This document shows, one piece after another, positions 19,056 to 26,888 of a DNA stretch of 64,000 bases (positions are counted from its first letter, which is position 1; the number at the start of each line of letters is the position of its first letter). The position numbers and the translations under genes are program-made. Below the pieces are notes generated by a model. The model saw only the letters and a program-made list of their open reading frames with translations. It had not been told where the DNA came from and did not search any database. The stretch lies in assembly GCF_026626335.1 (NCBI RefSeq), contig NZ_JAPNTZ010000024.1:87680-151679 (forward strand). The letters are read 5' to 3'. The stretch comes from Paractinoplanes pyxinae. Its GTDB lineage: Bacteria; Actinomycetota; Actinomycetes; Mycobacteriales; Micromonosporaceae.

Positions 19056-19111
19056 ATTGTGCTCCCCCCTTTGACTGTGCGCCTCTCGGACCACCCCCTC
19101 GGAAGGGCACG

Positions 19112-19483
19112 ATGAGCACCACCTTCGACGACGCCGACTTTCCGGCGTACACGATGGGCCGTGCCGCCGACATGATCGGTGTGACGCCGGCCTTCCTCCG
19201 CAGCCTCGGCGCCGCCGGCCTGATCGAGCCCGAGCGCTCCCTCGGCGGCCACCGCCGCTACTCCCGTCATCAGCTTCAACTCGCCCTGCGCGTCCGCCAG
19301 CTCCTGGACGAGGGCATTCAGCTCGGCGCGGCCTGCCGCATCGTCATGCTGGAAGACCGGCTGGCCGCCGCCCACCGCCGCATCGTCGAGCTCGGCGGCA
19401 GCCTGACCTCGGACGACGACGCCGACATTCCCACCCCGACCCACCCGGACATCGCGAAGACCCAGTACTACCGCGCACCCTGA
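19112..19483 (+). CDS. MerR-family transcriptional regulator
   Basis: 123 residues from ATG 19112, after GGAAGGG. The N-terminal winged helix reads YTMGRAADMIGVTPAFLRSLGAAGLIEPERSLGGHRRYSRHQL, the MerR DNA-binding pattern. A short helix follows (LALRVRQLLDEGIQLGAACRIVMLEDRLAAAHRRIVEL). There is no effector domain and no cysteine cluster, so the ligand is unknown and a metal sensor is unlikely. It stands alone, behind a long leader with small frames and a hairpin. Confidence 0.85.
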   Translation: MSTTFDDADFPAYTMGRAADMIGVTPAFLRSLGAAGLIEPERSLGGHRRYSRHQLQLALRVRQLLDEGIQLGAACRIVMLEDRLAAAHRRIVELGGSLTSDDDADIPTPTHPDIAKTQYYRAP

Positions 19484-19535
19484 TGATCAAATTGCCGTTG
19501 TGGCAGCCTGAGGGGGTTGTGGCAGCCTAAGGGGC

Positions 19536-20810
19536 ATGCGCAGCCTCGACGACTGGCAACGCCCCGGGCCCACCCGCCGCCAGCGCCGTAACGACCTGGT
19601 CATCGCGCTCGTCGTGGTGGCCGCCGCGCTGCTCAACGTGATGCTCAGCCGCAGCGTCGGTCAGTTCGTGTGGGGTGTCGAGCGCAGCGCACCCGAACAC
19701 CTGGCGTTCGCGCTGGCCGTCACCGTCCCGCTGATCTGGCGGCGCAGCCACCCCGAGGTCGTGCTGGTGATCACGGCCGCGGTGTTCATCGCCGGCCAGG
19801 TCCGCGGGGCGCAAGAGATCCAGTTCGCCTCGGGCGCGATCTTCGCGGCCATCTACGCCGAGGGCGCCTGGGGGCGGGACAGGGCCCGGTCGCGCTGGTT
19901 GCGGATCGTCGTCATCGCCGCGATGTTCGGCTGGCTGGCCATCGCCTGGCTGATCGCCGCCGACTCGCTGCCGGAGGACGCCTTCCCGGACGGCACCGGC
20001 GAGCTGCCGCCTTTGTTGTCGGCCCTGGTCGGCCAGGTGCTCATGAACATGGTGGTGTTCGGCTTCTCCTACTTCTTCGGCGAGACGGCCTGGCTGGCCG
20101 CGCGGCGCGAGGCGGTGCTGGTCGAGCAGGCGGAAGAGCTGCGCCAGGCCCGGGCCGCGGCCGAGGAGCGGGCGGTGGTCACCGAACGGCTGCGCATCGC
20201 CCGCGAGCTGCACGACGTCGTCGCCCACCATGTCTCGGTCATGGGCATCCAGGCCGCGGCGGCCCGCCGGGCCATGGACCGGGATACCGAGACGGCGCGG
20301 GACGCGCTCACCTCGGTCGAGGAGGGCGCGCGGACGGCGGTGGACGAACTGCACCGGATGCTGGGCGCGCTGCGCACGGCCGACGAGCCGGTGTCCGCCC
20401 CCACGGCGGGGGTCGACCAGGTGGCGAAGCTGCTCGACCGCGTGCGCGACGCCGGGCTGACCGCCGAGTTCGCCGTGTTCGGCACCGCCGTACCGCTGCC
20501 GGAATCGACCTCGCAGGCGGCGTACCGCATCGTGCAGGAGGCCGTGACCAACTCGCTCAAGCACGCCGGGGCGTCCACGATCGACGTCCGGCTGCGCTAT
20601 CTGGCTCGTGAACTGGAGGTCGACGTGGCCGACGACGGGCGCGGGGCCGCCACCCGGCCGAGCGGCGAGGGCGGGATGGGCCTGGTCGGCATGCGCGAGC
20701 GGGTGGCCCTGCTCGGCGGGGCGGTCGAGACCGGCAATCGCTCGGCCGGCGGCTACCGGGTGCGGGCCCGGCTGCCGCTGATCCCGGCCCAGCGGGCGGT
20801 GGCGTCGTGA
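19536..20810 (+). CDS. Sensor histidine kinase, HisKA_3 (NarL/DesK) type
   Basis: 424 residues. The N-terminal part has about five hydrophobic segments (DLVIALVVVAAALLNVML; ALAVTVPLIW; VVLVITAAVFIAG; RIVVIAAMFGWLAIAWLIA; a last one near 170-190). A coiled-coil linker leads to the HisKA_3 H-box RIARELHDVVAHHVSVM with phospho-acceptor His226, and a HATPase_c domain with EAVTNSLKHAG, DDGRGA and GMGLVGMRERV. It overlaps the response regulator start by four bases (GTGA). Signal unknown; the ABC exporter downstream is a plausible target. Confidence 0.93.
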   Translation: MRSLDDWQRPGPTRRQRRNDLVIALVVVAAALLNVMLSRSVGQFVWGVERSAPEHLAFALAVTVPLIWRRSHPEVVLVITAAVFIAGQVRGAQEIQFASGAIFAAIYAEGAWGRDRARSRWLRIVVIAAMFGWLAIAWLIAADSLPEDAFPDGTGELPPLLSALVGQVLMNMVVFGFSYFFGETAWLAARREAVLVEQAEELRQARAAAEERAVVTERLRIARELHDVVAHHVSVMGIQAAAARRAMDRDTETARDALTSVEEGARTAVDELHRMLGALRTADEPVSAPTAGVDQVAKLLDRVRDAGLTAEFAVFGTAVPLPESTSQAAYRIVQEAVTNSLKHAGASTIDVRLRYLARELEVDVADDGRGAATRPSGEGGMGLVGMRERVALLGGAVETGNRSAGGYRVRARLPLIPAQRAVAS

Positions 20811-21457
20811 TCCGGGTCCTCCTCGCGGACGACCACCGGCTGGTCCGCACCGGCTTCCGGGTGATCCTCGGGATGGAGGACGACATCGAGGTCGTCGGCG
20901 AGGCCGAGAACGGGACGGAGGCCGTCGAGGCGACCGCCCGGCACTGCCCCGACGTGGTGCTGATGGACGTCGAGATGCCCGGCATGGACGGCTTGGAGGC
21001 GACCCGCCGGATCGTCGCCGCCGACGACGGCCCGTCCGTGCTGATCCTCACCACCTTCGACCGCGACGACTACCTGTTCGCGGCGCTCGAGGCCGGGGCG
21101 AGCGGGTTCCTGCTCAAGAACAGCTCGCCGGAATCGCTGGTCGAGGCGGTGCGGGTGGTGGCTCGCGGGGACGCGCTGCTGGCGCCCGAGATCACGCGCC
21201 GGGTGATCTCGGCCTTCGCCCGGCCGGGGGCGCCCCGGGCGGCGGCCCTCCTGGGTGAGCTGACCCCGCGGGAACACGAGGTGCTGGTCGAGCTGGCCGG
21301 GGGCGCCACGAATGCCGAGATCGCGGCCGCCCTGCACCTGGGCGAGACGACGGTCAAGACCCATGTCAGCCGGGTGCTGACCAAGCTGGGGGCTCGCGAC
21401 CGTACGCAGGCAGTGGTTTTCGCTTACGAACTAGGGGTGGTCCGCCCCGGCGGGTAG
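20807..21457 (+). CDS. NarL/LuxR-family response regulator
   Basis: 216 residues. Receiver domain with LLADDH, phospho-acceptor Asp54 in VVLMDVEMPG, and the switch residues TTF and LKNSSPE. The C-terminal LuxR-type helix-turn-helix is LTPREHEVLVELAGGATNAEIAAALHLGETTVKTHVSRVLTKLGARDR (about 150-200). Partner of the kinase just upstream. Binding sites cannot be placed from sequence alone. Confidence 0.94.
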   Translation: MIRVLLADDHRLVRTGFRVILGMEDDIEVVGEAENGTEAVEATARHCPDVVLMDVEMPGMDGLEATRRIVAADDGPSVLILTTFDRDDYLFAALEAGASGFLLKNSSPESLVEAVRVVARGDALLAPEITRRVISAFARPGAPRAAALLGELTPREHEVLVELAGGATNAEIAAALHLGETTVKTHVSRVLTKLGARDRTQAVVFAYELGVVRPGG

Positions 21458-21534
21458 GTCCTCCGCAGGACGGACCCGGTGGATCATGCTTGAGCCGGAC
21501 GCATTCGCGGGCCGATTTCCCTAGCGTCGAAGGC

Positions 21535-22419
21535 ATGCTGAACGTCGAATCCGTCAGCCGCAGCTTCGGGGACCGGGCCGTTCTGCGGGACGTCACGTTC
21601 CCCGTCGGGAGCGGCAAACTGACCGGCTTCGTCGGCGCGAACGGCGCCGGCAAGACCACCACCATGCGGATCATCCTGGGTGTGCTGGCCGCCGACAGCG
21701 GTGAGGTGACCCTGGAAGGCAGGCCGCTGACCCGTGAGATCCGGCAGCGCTTCGGCTACATGCCTGAGGAGCGCGGGCTCTACCCGAAGATGACCGTGCA
21801 CGACCAGGTCGTCTACCTGGGACGGTTGCACGGCCTCAGCAGTTCCGCGGCCGAGGACCGTACGACCAAATTGCTCGAACGACTCGGGCTGGGCGAACGG
21901 GCCGGCGAGAAGCTGGAGAAGCTGTCGCTCGGCAACCAGCAGCGGGCGCAGGTCGCCGCCGCGCTGGTGCACGACCCCGAGGTGCTCGTGCTCGACGAGC
22001 CGTTCTCCGGCCTCGACCCGATCGCCGTCGAGACGATGGTCGACGTGCTGCGCGACCGCGCCTCCTCGGGCGTGCCGGTGCTGTTCTCGAGCCACCAGCT
22101 CGAGCTGGTCGAGCGGCTGTGCGACGACCTGGTGATCATCGCGGACGGCTCGATCCGGGCCGCCGGCGACCGGAACGCGCTGCGCGCCCAGCACGCCCTG
22201 CCGCGCTACCAACTGGTCGTCGACACCGACGCCGGCTGGCTGCGCGACCAACCCGGCGTCACCCTGCTCGACCTGGAGGGGCCGCGCGCCGTCTTCGACC
22301 TCGATCCCGGGTCCGACGACCAGAAAGTGCTGCTGGCCGCCCTGGAACGCGGCCCGGTGCGCAGCTTCGGCCCGGTCGTCCCGTCCCTGACCGAGATCTT
22401 CCGAGAGGTCGTCCGATGA
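21535..22419 (+). CDS. ABC transporter ATP-binding protein (NatA-type exporter)
   Basis: 294 residues from ATG 21535. Walker A is GANGAGKTT, the Q-loop region is GYMPEERGLYPKM, the signature reads LSLGNQQRAQVAAAL (LSLGN rather than LSGGQ) and Walker B is VLVLDEPFSGLDP, with H-loop SSHQ. It has the EERGLYPKM block found in the NatA branch. The C-terminal DUF4162-like segment continues to the end. Its TGA overlaps the permease ATG (ATGA). Likely exports Na+ or a toxic small molecule under control of the two-component pair or the TetR regulator. Confidence 0.93.
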   Translation: MLNVESVSRSFGDRAVLRDVTFPVGSGKLTGFVGANGAGKTTTMRIILGVLAADSGEVTLEGRPLTREIRQRFGYMPEERGLYPKMTVHDQVVYLGRLHGLSSSAAEDRTTKLLERLGLGERAGEKLEKLSLGNQQRAQVAAALVHDPEVLVLDEPFSGLDPIAVETMVDVLRDRASSGVPVLFSSHQLELVERLCDDLVIIADGSIRAAGDRNALRAQHALPRYQLVVDTDAGWLRDQPGVTLLDLEGPRAVFDLDPGSDDQKVLLAALERGPVRSFGPVVPSLTEIFREVVR

Positions 22420-23483
22420 GCACCTACGCCGCCGCCAAGGTCGTGGCCGCCCGCGAGATCCGGGTCAAGCTGCGCGACAAGACGTTCATCTTCAGCACGG
22501 TGTTCTTCCTGCTCTTCGCGATCGCCGTCACGGTGCTCCCGGTGCTGTTCTCGGGCGGCGCGACCACTGTCGCGGTCGCCGACCAGGCCACCGCCACCCG
22601 CCTGCAGCAGCAGGAAGACCTCGAGGTGCGGGTGGTCGCCAGTGACGCGGCGGCCGAGCAGCTGGTGCGCGACGGCGACGTGGACGCGGCCGTGGTGAGC
22701 GGGCCCGAGGTCATCGCCATGTCCGACCGGCCCGGCGACGTCGTGAACGCGCTGAGCACCCAGCCACCCGTCCGGCTGCTCGACGTGGACGCGGTCGACC
22801 CCTTCCTCGCGTACATCGTGCCTTTTGCTCTGGCCTTCGTCTTCTTCTTCACCTCGTTCCTGTTCGGGCTGCAGATCGCGCAGAGCGTCACCGAGGAGAA
22901 ACAGACCCGGATCGTCGAGATCCTGGTGGCCAGCGTGCCGACCCGGGCGTTGCTGGCGGGCAAGGTCGCGGCGCTCACGCTGCTGGCGTTCGCCCAGGTG
23001 GCCCTGATCGCGATCGTGACGCTGATCGGCGCCCGGCTGGCCGGCCTCGACCGCGGGGTGCTGCATCTGCTGCAGCCGACGATCGGCTGGTTCGTGGCGT
23101 TCTTCCTGATCGGCTTCGTCATGCTGGCCGCGCTGTGGGCCGGGGTGGGCGCCCTGGCCTCGCGCCCGGAAGACCTGAACAGCTCGTCCCAGCCGGTGCA
23201 GATGGCCGTCATGCTGCCGTTCTTCGCGGTGATCTTCTTCGGCGAGAACGACCTGGCGATGCGGGTCTTCTCGTACATCCCGTTCTCGGCGCCGACCGCG
23301 ATGCCGACCCGCATCTTCAACGGCGACGCCGCCCTGTGGGAACCGTTCGTGTCGCTCGGCATCATGGCCGTCACCGCGGCGGCGCTGCTGGCGGTCGGGG
23401 CCCGCGTCTACGAGGGTTCGCTGCTGCGCACCAACGGCAAGACCAGCTGGGCCACGGCCTGGCGGTCGCGCACCACGGTGTAG
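22416..23483 (+). CDS. ABC-2 type permease (NatB-like)
   Basis: 355 residues. Membrane segment 1 (TFIFSTVFFLLFAIAVTVLPVLF) is followed by an extracytoplasmic domain of about 130 residues, then five membrane segments starting at FLAYIVPFALAFVFFFTSFLFG. It contains SVTEEKQTRIVEILVASV, the hallmark cytosolic helix of NatB/ABC-2 permeases. Four-base overlap with the ATPase gene. Forms the membrane half of the exporter. Confidence 0.92.
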   Translation: MSTYAAAKVVAAREIRVKLRDKTFIFSTVFFLLFAIAVTVLPVLFSGGATTVAVADQATATRLQQQEDLEVRVVASDAAAEQLVRDGDVDAAVVSGPEVIAMSDRPGDVVNALSTQPPVRLLDVDAVDPFLAYIVPFALAFVFFFTSFLFGLQIAQSVTEEKQTRIVEILVASVPTRALLAGKVAALTLLAFAQVALIAIVTLIGARLAGLDRGVLHLLQPTIGWFVAFFLIGFVMLAALWAGVGALASRPEDLNSSSQPVQMAVMLPFFAVIFFGENDLAMRVFSYIPFSAPTAMPTRIFNGDAALWEPFVSLGIMAVTAAALLAVGARVYEGSLLRTNGKTSWATAWRSRTTV

Positions 23484-23506
23484 TCCCGCCTCGCCGGCCG
23501 GCCGGA

Positions 23507-24136
23507 CTACGGCGTCGTGCCGCCGACCCGCCGCACGATCGCCAGCAGCGACTCCTCGACCTGCTCGATCGGGCGCTCGGGCAGGAAGACCAGCCAGTCG
23601 ACGGCCACCACCAGGCCGACACCGAACAAGGCGGAAGAGGCCACGCGCACGTCCAGGTCGGCCGGCAGATCGCCGGAGTCGACGCCGGCCTGGACGGTCT
23701 CGGCGATCACGCCGATGGCCTGCTCCCGCAGCAGGACCAGGGTCTGCTGCCACTCGCGGTTCGTGCGCCACATCTCCGAGAGCAGCAGCTGGGCGAAGGC
23801 CCGGTAGCGGCGGATGTACTCGAGCTGGCTGCGGACAAGGGCGGCCACCGCCTCGCGCGGGGGCAGCCCTTCCACCGCGTTTCGGAACTCGTCGGTGAGC
23901 AGACCGATGCCGTACCGCAGCAGCTCCTCGAAGAGGTCGGTCTTCGACTTGAAGTTGTAGTAGACGGTGCCCTTGGCCACCCCGGCCCGCAACGCGATGT
24001 CGTCGACCGTGGTGGCCGAGAACCCCTGCTCGGCGATCAGCTCGACGGCCGCCTCGAACAACCGCTGCCGCGTGTCCTCCCGCCGCCGCGTCCGCCCGTC
24101 CGTCGCCACCACTGCCGCCTTTCCCGCCGCCACCAT
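23507..24136 (-). CDS. TetR-family transcriptional regulator
   Basis: 209 residues from ATG 24136 (24151 is also possible). The N-terminal helix-turn-helix reads TRQRLFEAAVELIAEQGFSATTVDDIALRAGVAKGTVYYNFKSK at about 22-65. The C-terminal ligand domain has aromatic and acidic residues (LRYGIGLLTDEF; RRYRAFAQLLLSEMWRTN). Convergent with the ABC permease. A TetR-type palindrome stands at 28343, before the ABC ATPase of the YhgE cluster, and this is the nearest TetR gene, so it may act there (inference). Confidence 0.9.
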   Translation of the reverse strand: MVAAGKAAVVATDGRTRRREDTRQRLFEAAVELIAEQGFSATTVDDIALRAGVAKGTVYYNFKSKTDLFEELLRYGIGLLTDEFRNAVEGLPPREAVAALVRSQLEYIRRYRAFAQLLLSEMWRTNREWQQTLVLLREQAIGVIAETVQAGVDSGDLPADLDVRVASSALFGVGLVVAVDWLVFLPERPIEQVEESLLAIVRRVGGTTP

Positions 24137-24197
24137 CGCGACTCTAGCCATCACCACGGGCCCCGCCGGCCGACGCCGCCGTCTACAGTTCCGGCCT

Positions 24198-24584
24198 GTG
24201 ACTTCCAGTTCCGCCTGGCCGCGCCGACGCACTGCACCGGTCGGGCTCGTCCGCACCCTCGTGGCCGTCGAGCTGTACGTCGTCGCGGCCTACCTGGCCG
24301 CCGCCGTCGTGCCGTACCTGTGGGCCCCGCGGACCTATCCGCCGACCTGGTTGTGGATCGTGCCCGGCTGGCTGCTGGGCGTGCCCGGCTTCTACATCAC
24401 CCTGCTGGGCGCGCCGTTCGCCGTAGCGCTAGCAATTGTCTCGCTCGCCCAACTGGCCCTTCACCGCAGCATTTCGGCGGCGCTGTATCGGTGGTGCGTC
24501 GCCGCCGCCGTGCTCACGTGCGCCCTGGCGGTCTTCACCCTCACGCCGCTCGGCCGGACTATCGCGGTGTTCGTCGCCGACTAG
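24198..24584 (+). CDS. Small four-helix membrane protein, unknown function
   Basis: 128 residues from GTG 24198. Four hydrophobic segments: TLVAVELYVVAAYLAAAVVPYL, WLWIVPGWLLGVPGFYITLLG, PFAVALAIVSLAQLAL and WCVAAAVLTCALAVFTL. Arg-rich N-terminus. Divergent from TetR with only about 60 bases between. Its TAG stop is part of the left arm of the 169-bp palindrome, so the element may have supplied the stop. No family recognised. Confidence 0.6.
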   Translation: MTSSSAWPRRRTAPVGLVRTLVAVELYVVAAYLAAAVVPYLWAPRTYPPTWLWIVPGWLLGVPGFYITLLGAPFAVALAIVSLAQLALHRSISAALYRWCVAAAVLTCALAVFTLTPLGRTIAVFVAD

Positions 24585-24749
24585 GGTCTGTTTCGTAGCA
24601 AGGGTGGGAGCGAGGCGCGGTCCAGATTTCGTCTGGTGGTGGCCCGTGGAAGCCCGGCTCCCGGTGTTGGAACCGGGCTTTCACGGGACGCCGCCAGGCG
24701 GGATCTGGGCCTCGCCGCAGCCCCGCCCCTGCTACGAAACAGACCCTAG
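24581..24749. repeat. 169-bp near-palindrome, MITE-like
   Basis: The ends are perfect 20-bp inverted repeats: CTAGGGTCTGTTTCGTAGCA at 24581-24600 and its complement at 24730-24749. The interior continues as an imperfect inverted repeat to the centre near 24665, and most mismatches are transitions (T for C on the left arm), so an RNA read on the plus strand would pair almost throughout using G-U pairs. It exactly fills the gap between two convergent stops. It could be a non-autonomous insertion element, a bidirectional terminator, or both. No transposase is present. Confidence 0.8.
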
Positions 24750-24751
24750 GC

Positions 24752-26887
24752 TCAGATCACCAGTTCGGGGTGCAGGTCGCTCATGCTCAGGCGGCGGCTC
24801 CGGCGGGCGGTCAGCACGGTCAGGGCGAGCGCTCCCAACCCGTACGCCATAAGCACCAGCACGCCCTGCACGACGGTTCCCCACGGCCCGCCGTCGATGG
24901 TGTGGCGGGCGGCCTGAACCACGTAGGTCATGGGCAGCAAGGGATGGATCGCCTGGAAGAAGCCGGGTGACGTCTGCACGGGGTAGGTGCCGCCGGAGGA
25001 CGTCAGCTGCAGCATGAGCAGAGCCAGCGCGGCGATGCGGCCGGGAGCGCCGAGGGCCGCGCCGAGCAGCTGCATGATCGCGGCGAAGACGGTGGCGGTC
25101 AGCGCGAGCAGCCCCCACGTGGCCACCGGGTGCACCGGGTTCAGGCCCAGCGCGAAGTGCACCACCAGGAAGAGCAGCGTCGCCTGGACCAGGCCGATCG
25201 CCACCGCGGGCAGCAGACCGGCCAGCGCGACCCGGGTGCTGGGCGCCTCCGAGACCAGGTAGCGGCGGTTGAGCGGGCGCAACACCATGAACGTGATCAT
25301 CGCGCCGACCCACAGGGCCAGGGCCAGGAAGTACGGCGCGAAACCCACCCCGTACGTGCCGGCCGGATGCCGCACGCTGCGGTCGAGCGACACCGGATCG
25401 GCGAGCACGCCGGCGCGGTCGCTGGGATCGTCGCCGTACCCGGGGATCTGATCGGCCCCGTCGGCCAGGCCGGTGGCCAGTTGCTCGGCGCCGCCCTGCA
25501 ACTGACCGAGCCCGTTCGCGAGCTGGTGACCACCGTCGGCCAGCGTGCCGAGACCGCCGGAGAGCTCGCGAGCGCCGGAGGACAGCCGGTAGAGGCCGCC
25601 CTGCAGGTCGAGCGCGCCCTGCCTGGCCTGGGCGGTGCCGGTGCTGAGCTGGGCCGCCCCGGTGGCCAGGCGGTTGAGCCCGGCCGAGAGCTGATCGACC
25701 CGGGACCGCGCGGCCTGCACGTCGTCGGCCAGGTGCGGGGCGGCCGCGGCGATCTGACGGGCGGTCGCGGCCACCTGGCGGAGCTCGGCGCGCAGCGCTC
25801 CGAGGTCGGCGTCGTTCACCGTGTCCCGTACGCGCTCGGCCGCGGTGACCAGCCGGGCCGCGAGCGCCTTGGCATCGGCGAGGCCTTCGGTGTCGCCGGG
25901 CAGAGTGTTCAAATAGGACTGCAGCTGCCGGGCGTTGCGAACGGCCTGATCGGCGGCGTCGTCGATGGCCCCGATGTTGGCGGCCAGCGTGTCGGCGCCA
26001 CCGGCGACCAGGTTGGCGGCGTCGGCGATCCGCTGGGCGTTGTCGCGCAGCAGCGGCTCGGCCTCGTCGGCCGCGGCGTCGACAGCGGTGGCGAGCTGCC
26101 GCCCACCGGCCGCCGCCTGCTGAGTGCCGGAGGCCAATTGCTGGGCGCCAGCGTTCAGCTGGGTGAGGCCGTCGGCCAGATCACCGGCGCCGCGCCCGGC
26201 CGTGCCCAGACCGCTCTGGAGCCGCCCGGCGCCGTCGCGGGCGTCATCCAACCCACCGGAAAGCTTGTCGGCACCCGATTTCGCGCTGTCGACACCGTTC
26301 CGAAGTTTGCCGGCGCCGTCGGCGGCCTGCTCGGTCTGCTGCTTGAGGTCGGTGAAGCCGATAAGCATTTTGTCGAAGTAGCCCGCCGAAGCACTGGACG
26401 CGGCGGCCGACCGCACTTCATCGAACGCGGTGCGGGCGAAGACACCGGTCAGATAGTTGGTGGCGTCGTCACTTACTGCCGTCAATTCGGCCGCCTCAGG
26501 CTTCTTGGCGGCGTCGGGCGGGGAGGCGAGGTTCGCCGAGAAGTCAGCCGGAATGCGCAGCAACAGCTGATAGCGGCCGTCGGTAAGGCCCCGCTCGGCG
26601 CCGGCCTCATCGGTGACATGCCAGTCGAAGACCTCGCGCTTGATCAGCTCATCGGCCAGGTCCTGCCCGGCGTGCAGCTTGGTGCCGTCACTCGCCGTGG
26701 CCGCGCGGTCCTCAACAACAAGCGCGGCGGGGATGTGATTGAGGCGCCCATAAGGATCCCAGAACGCATAGAGGTAAAGAGCGCCGTAGAGAAGGGGGAT
26801 GACGGCCAGAGCAGCGAGAGCGGCCCGAGTGAGGTTGCCGCGCAGAAAGCGCCGCAGCTCATAGCCGGCCAAAGTGAACGCGGACAA
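24752..26887 (-). CDS. YhgE/Pip-type membrane protein
   Basis: About 711 residues. It opens with AGYELRRFLRGNLTRAALAALAVIPLLYGALYLYAFWDPYGRLN, the YhgE/Pip N-terminus with one membrane segment. A long extracytoplasmic helical region follows (about 150-460), full of the heptad-like pattern GxxxLxxGLxxLxxGAxQL. Five or six membrane segments come at the end. TTG 26887 is preferred: AAGGGGG lies seven bases upstream and the ATPase stop just before it. An in-frame ATG at 26950 would overlap the ATPase gene by 62 bases. Pairs with the ATPase as a possible exporter of lipids or small molecules. Confidence 0.85.
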   Translation of the reverse strand: MSAFTLAGYELRRFLRGNLTRAALAALAVIPLLYGALYLYAFWDPYGRLNHIPAALVVEDRAATASDGTKLHAGQDLADELIKREVFDWHVTDEAGAERGLTDGRYQLLLRIPADFSANLASPPDAAKKPEAAELTAVSDDATNYLTGVFARTAFDEVRSAAASSASAGYFDKMLIGFTDLKQQTEQAADGAGKLRNGVDSAKSGADKLSGGLDDARDGAGRLQSGLGTAGRGAGDLADGLTQLNAGAQQLASGTQQAAAGGRQLATAVDAAADEAEPLLRDNAQRIADAANLVAGGADTLAANIGAIDDAADQAVRNARQLQSYLNTLPGDTEGLADAKALAARLVTAAERVRDTVNDADLGALRAELRQVAATARQIAAAAPHLADDVQAARSRVDQLSAGLNRLATGAAQLSTGTAQARQGALDLQGGLYRLSSGARELSGGLGTLADGGHQLANGLGQLQGGAEQLATGLADGADQIPGYGDDPSDRAGVLADPVSLDRSVRHPAGTYGVGFAPYFLALALWVGAMITFMVLRPLNRRYLVSEAPSTRVALAGLLPAVAIGLVQATLLFLVVHFALGLNPVHPVATWGLLALTATVFAAIMQLLGAALGAPGRIAALALLMLQLTSSGGTYPVQTSPGFFQAIHPLLPMTYVVQAARHTIDGGPWGTVVQGVLVLMAYGLGALALTVLTARRSRRLSMSDLHPELVI

Positions 26888-26888
26888 G

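Larger units (their letters stand above)
18440..19111. other. Divergent intergenic region with leader-like small ORFs
   Basis: 672 bases between the permease (minus) and the MerR gene (plus), with no full-length gene. A TTGTCC (18758) and TACTAG (18783) pair, spaced 19, could be a promoter for the plus strand. Downstream lie a 17-codon frame starting at ATG 18848 and an 8-codon frame at ATG 18941 behind a near-perfect ribosome site (AGAGGTGATC), then the hairpin at 19025. The left half (18520-18720) is GC-rich with nothing recognisable. Confidence 0.4.
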
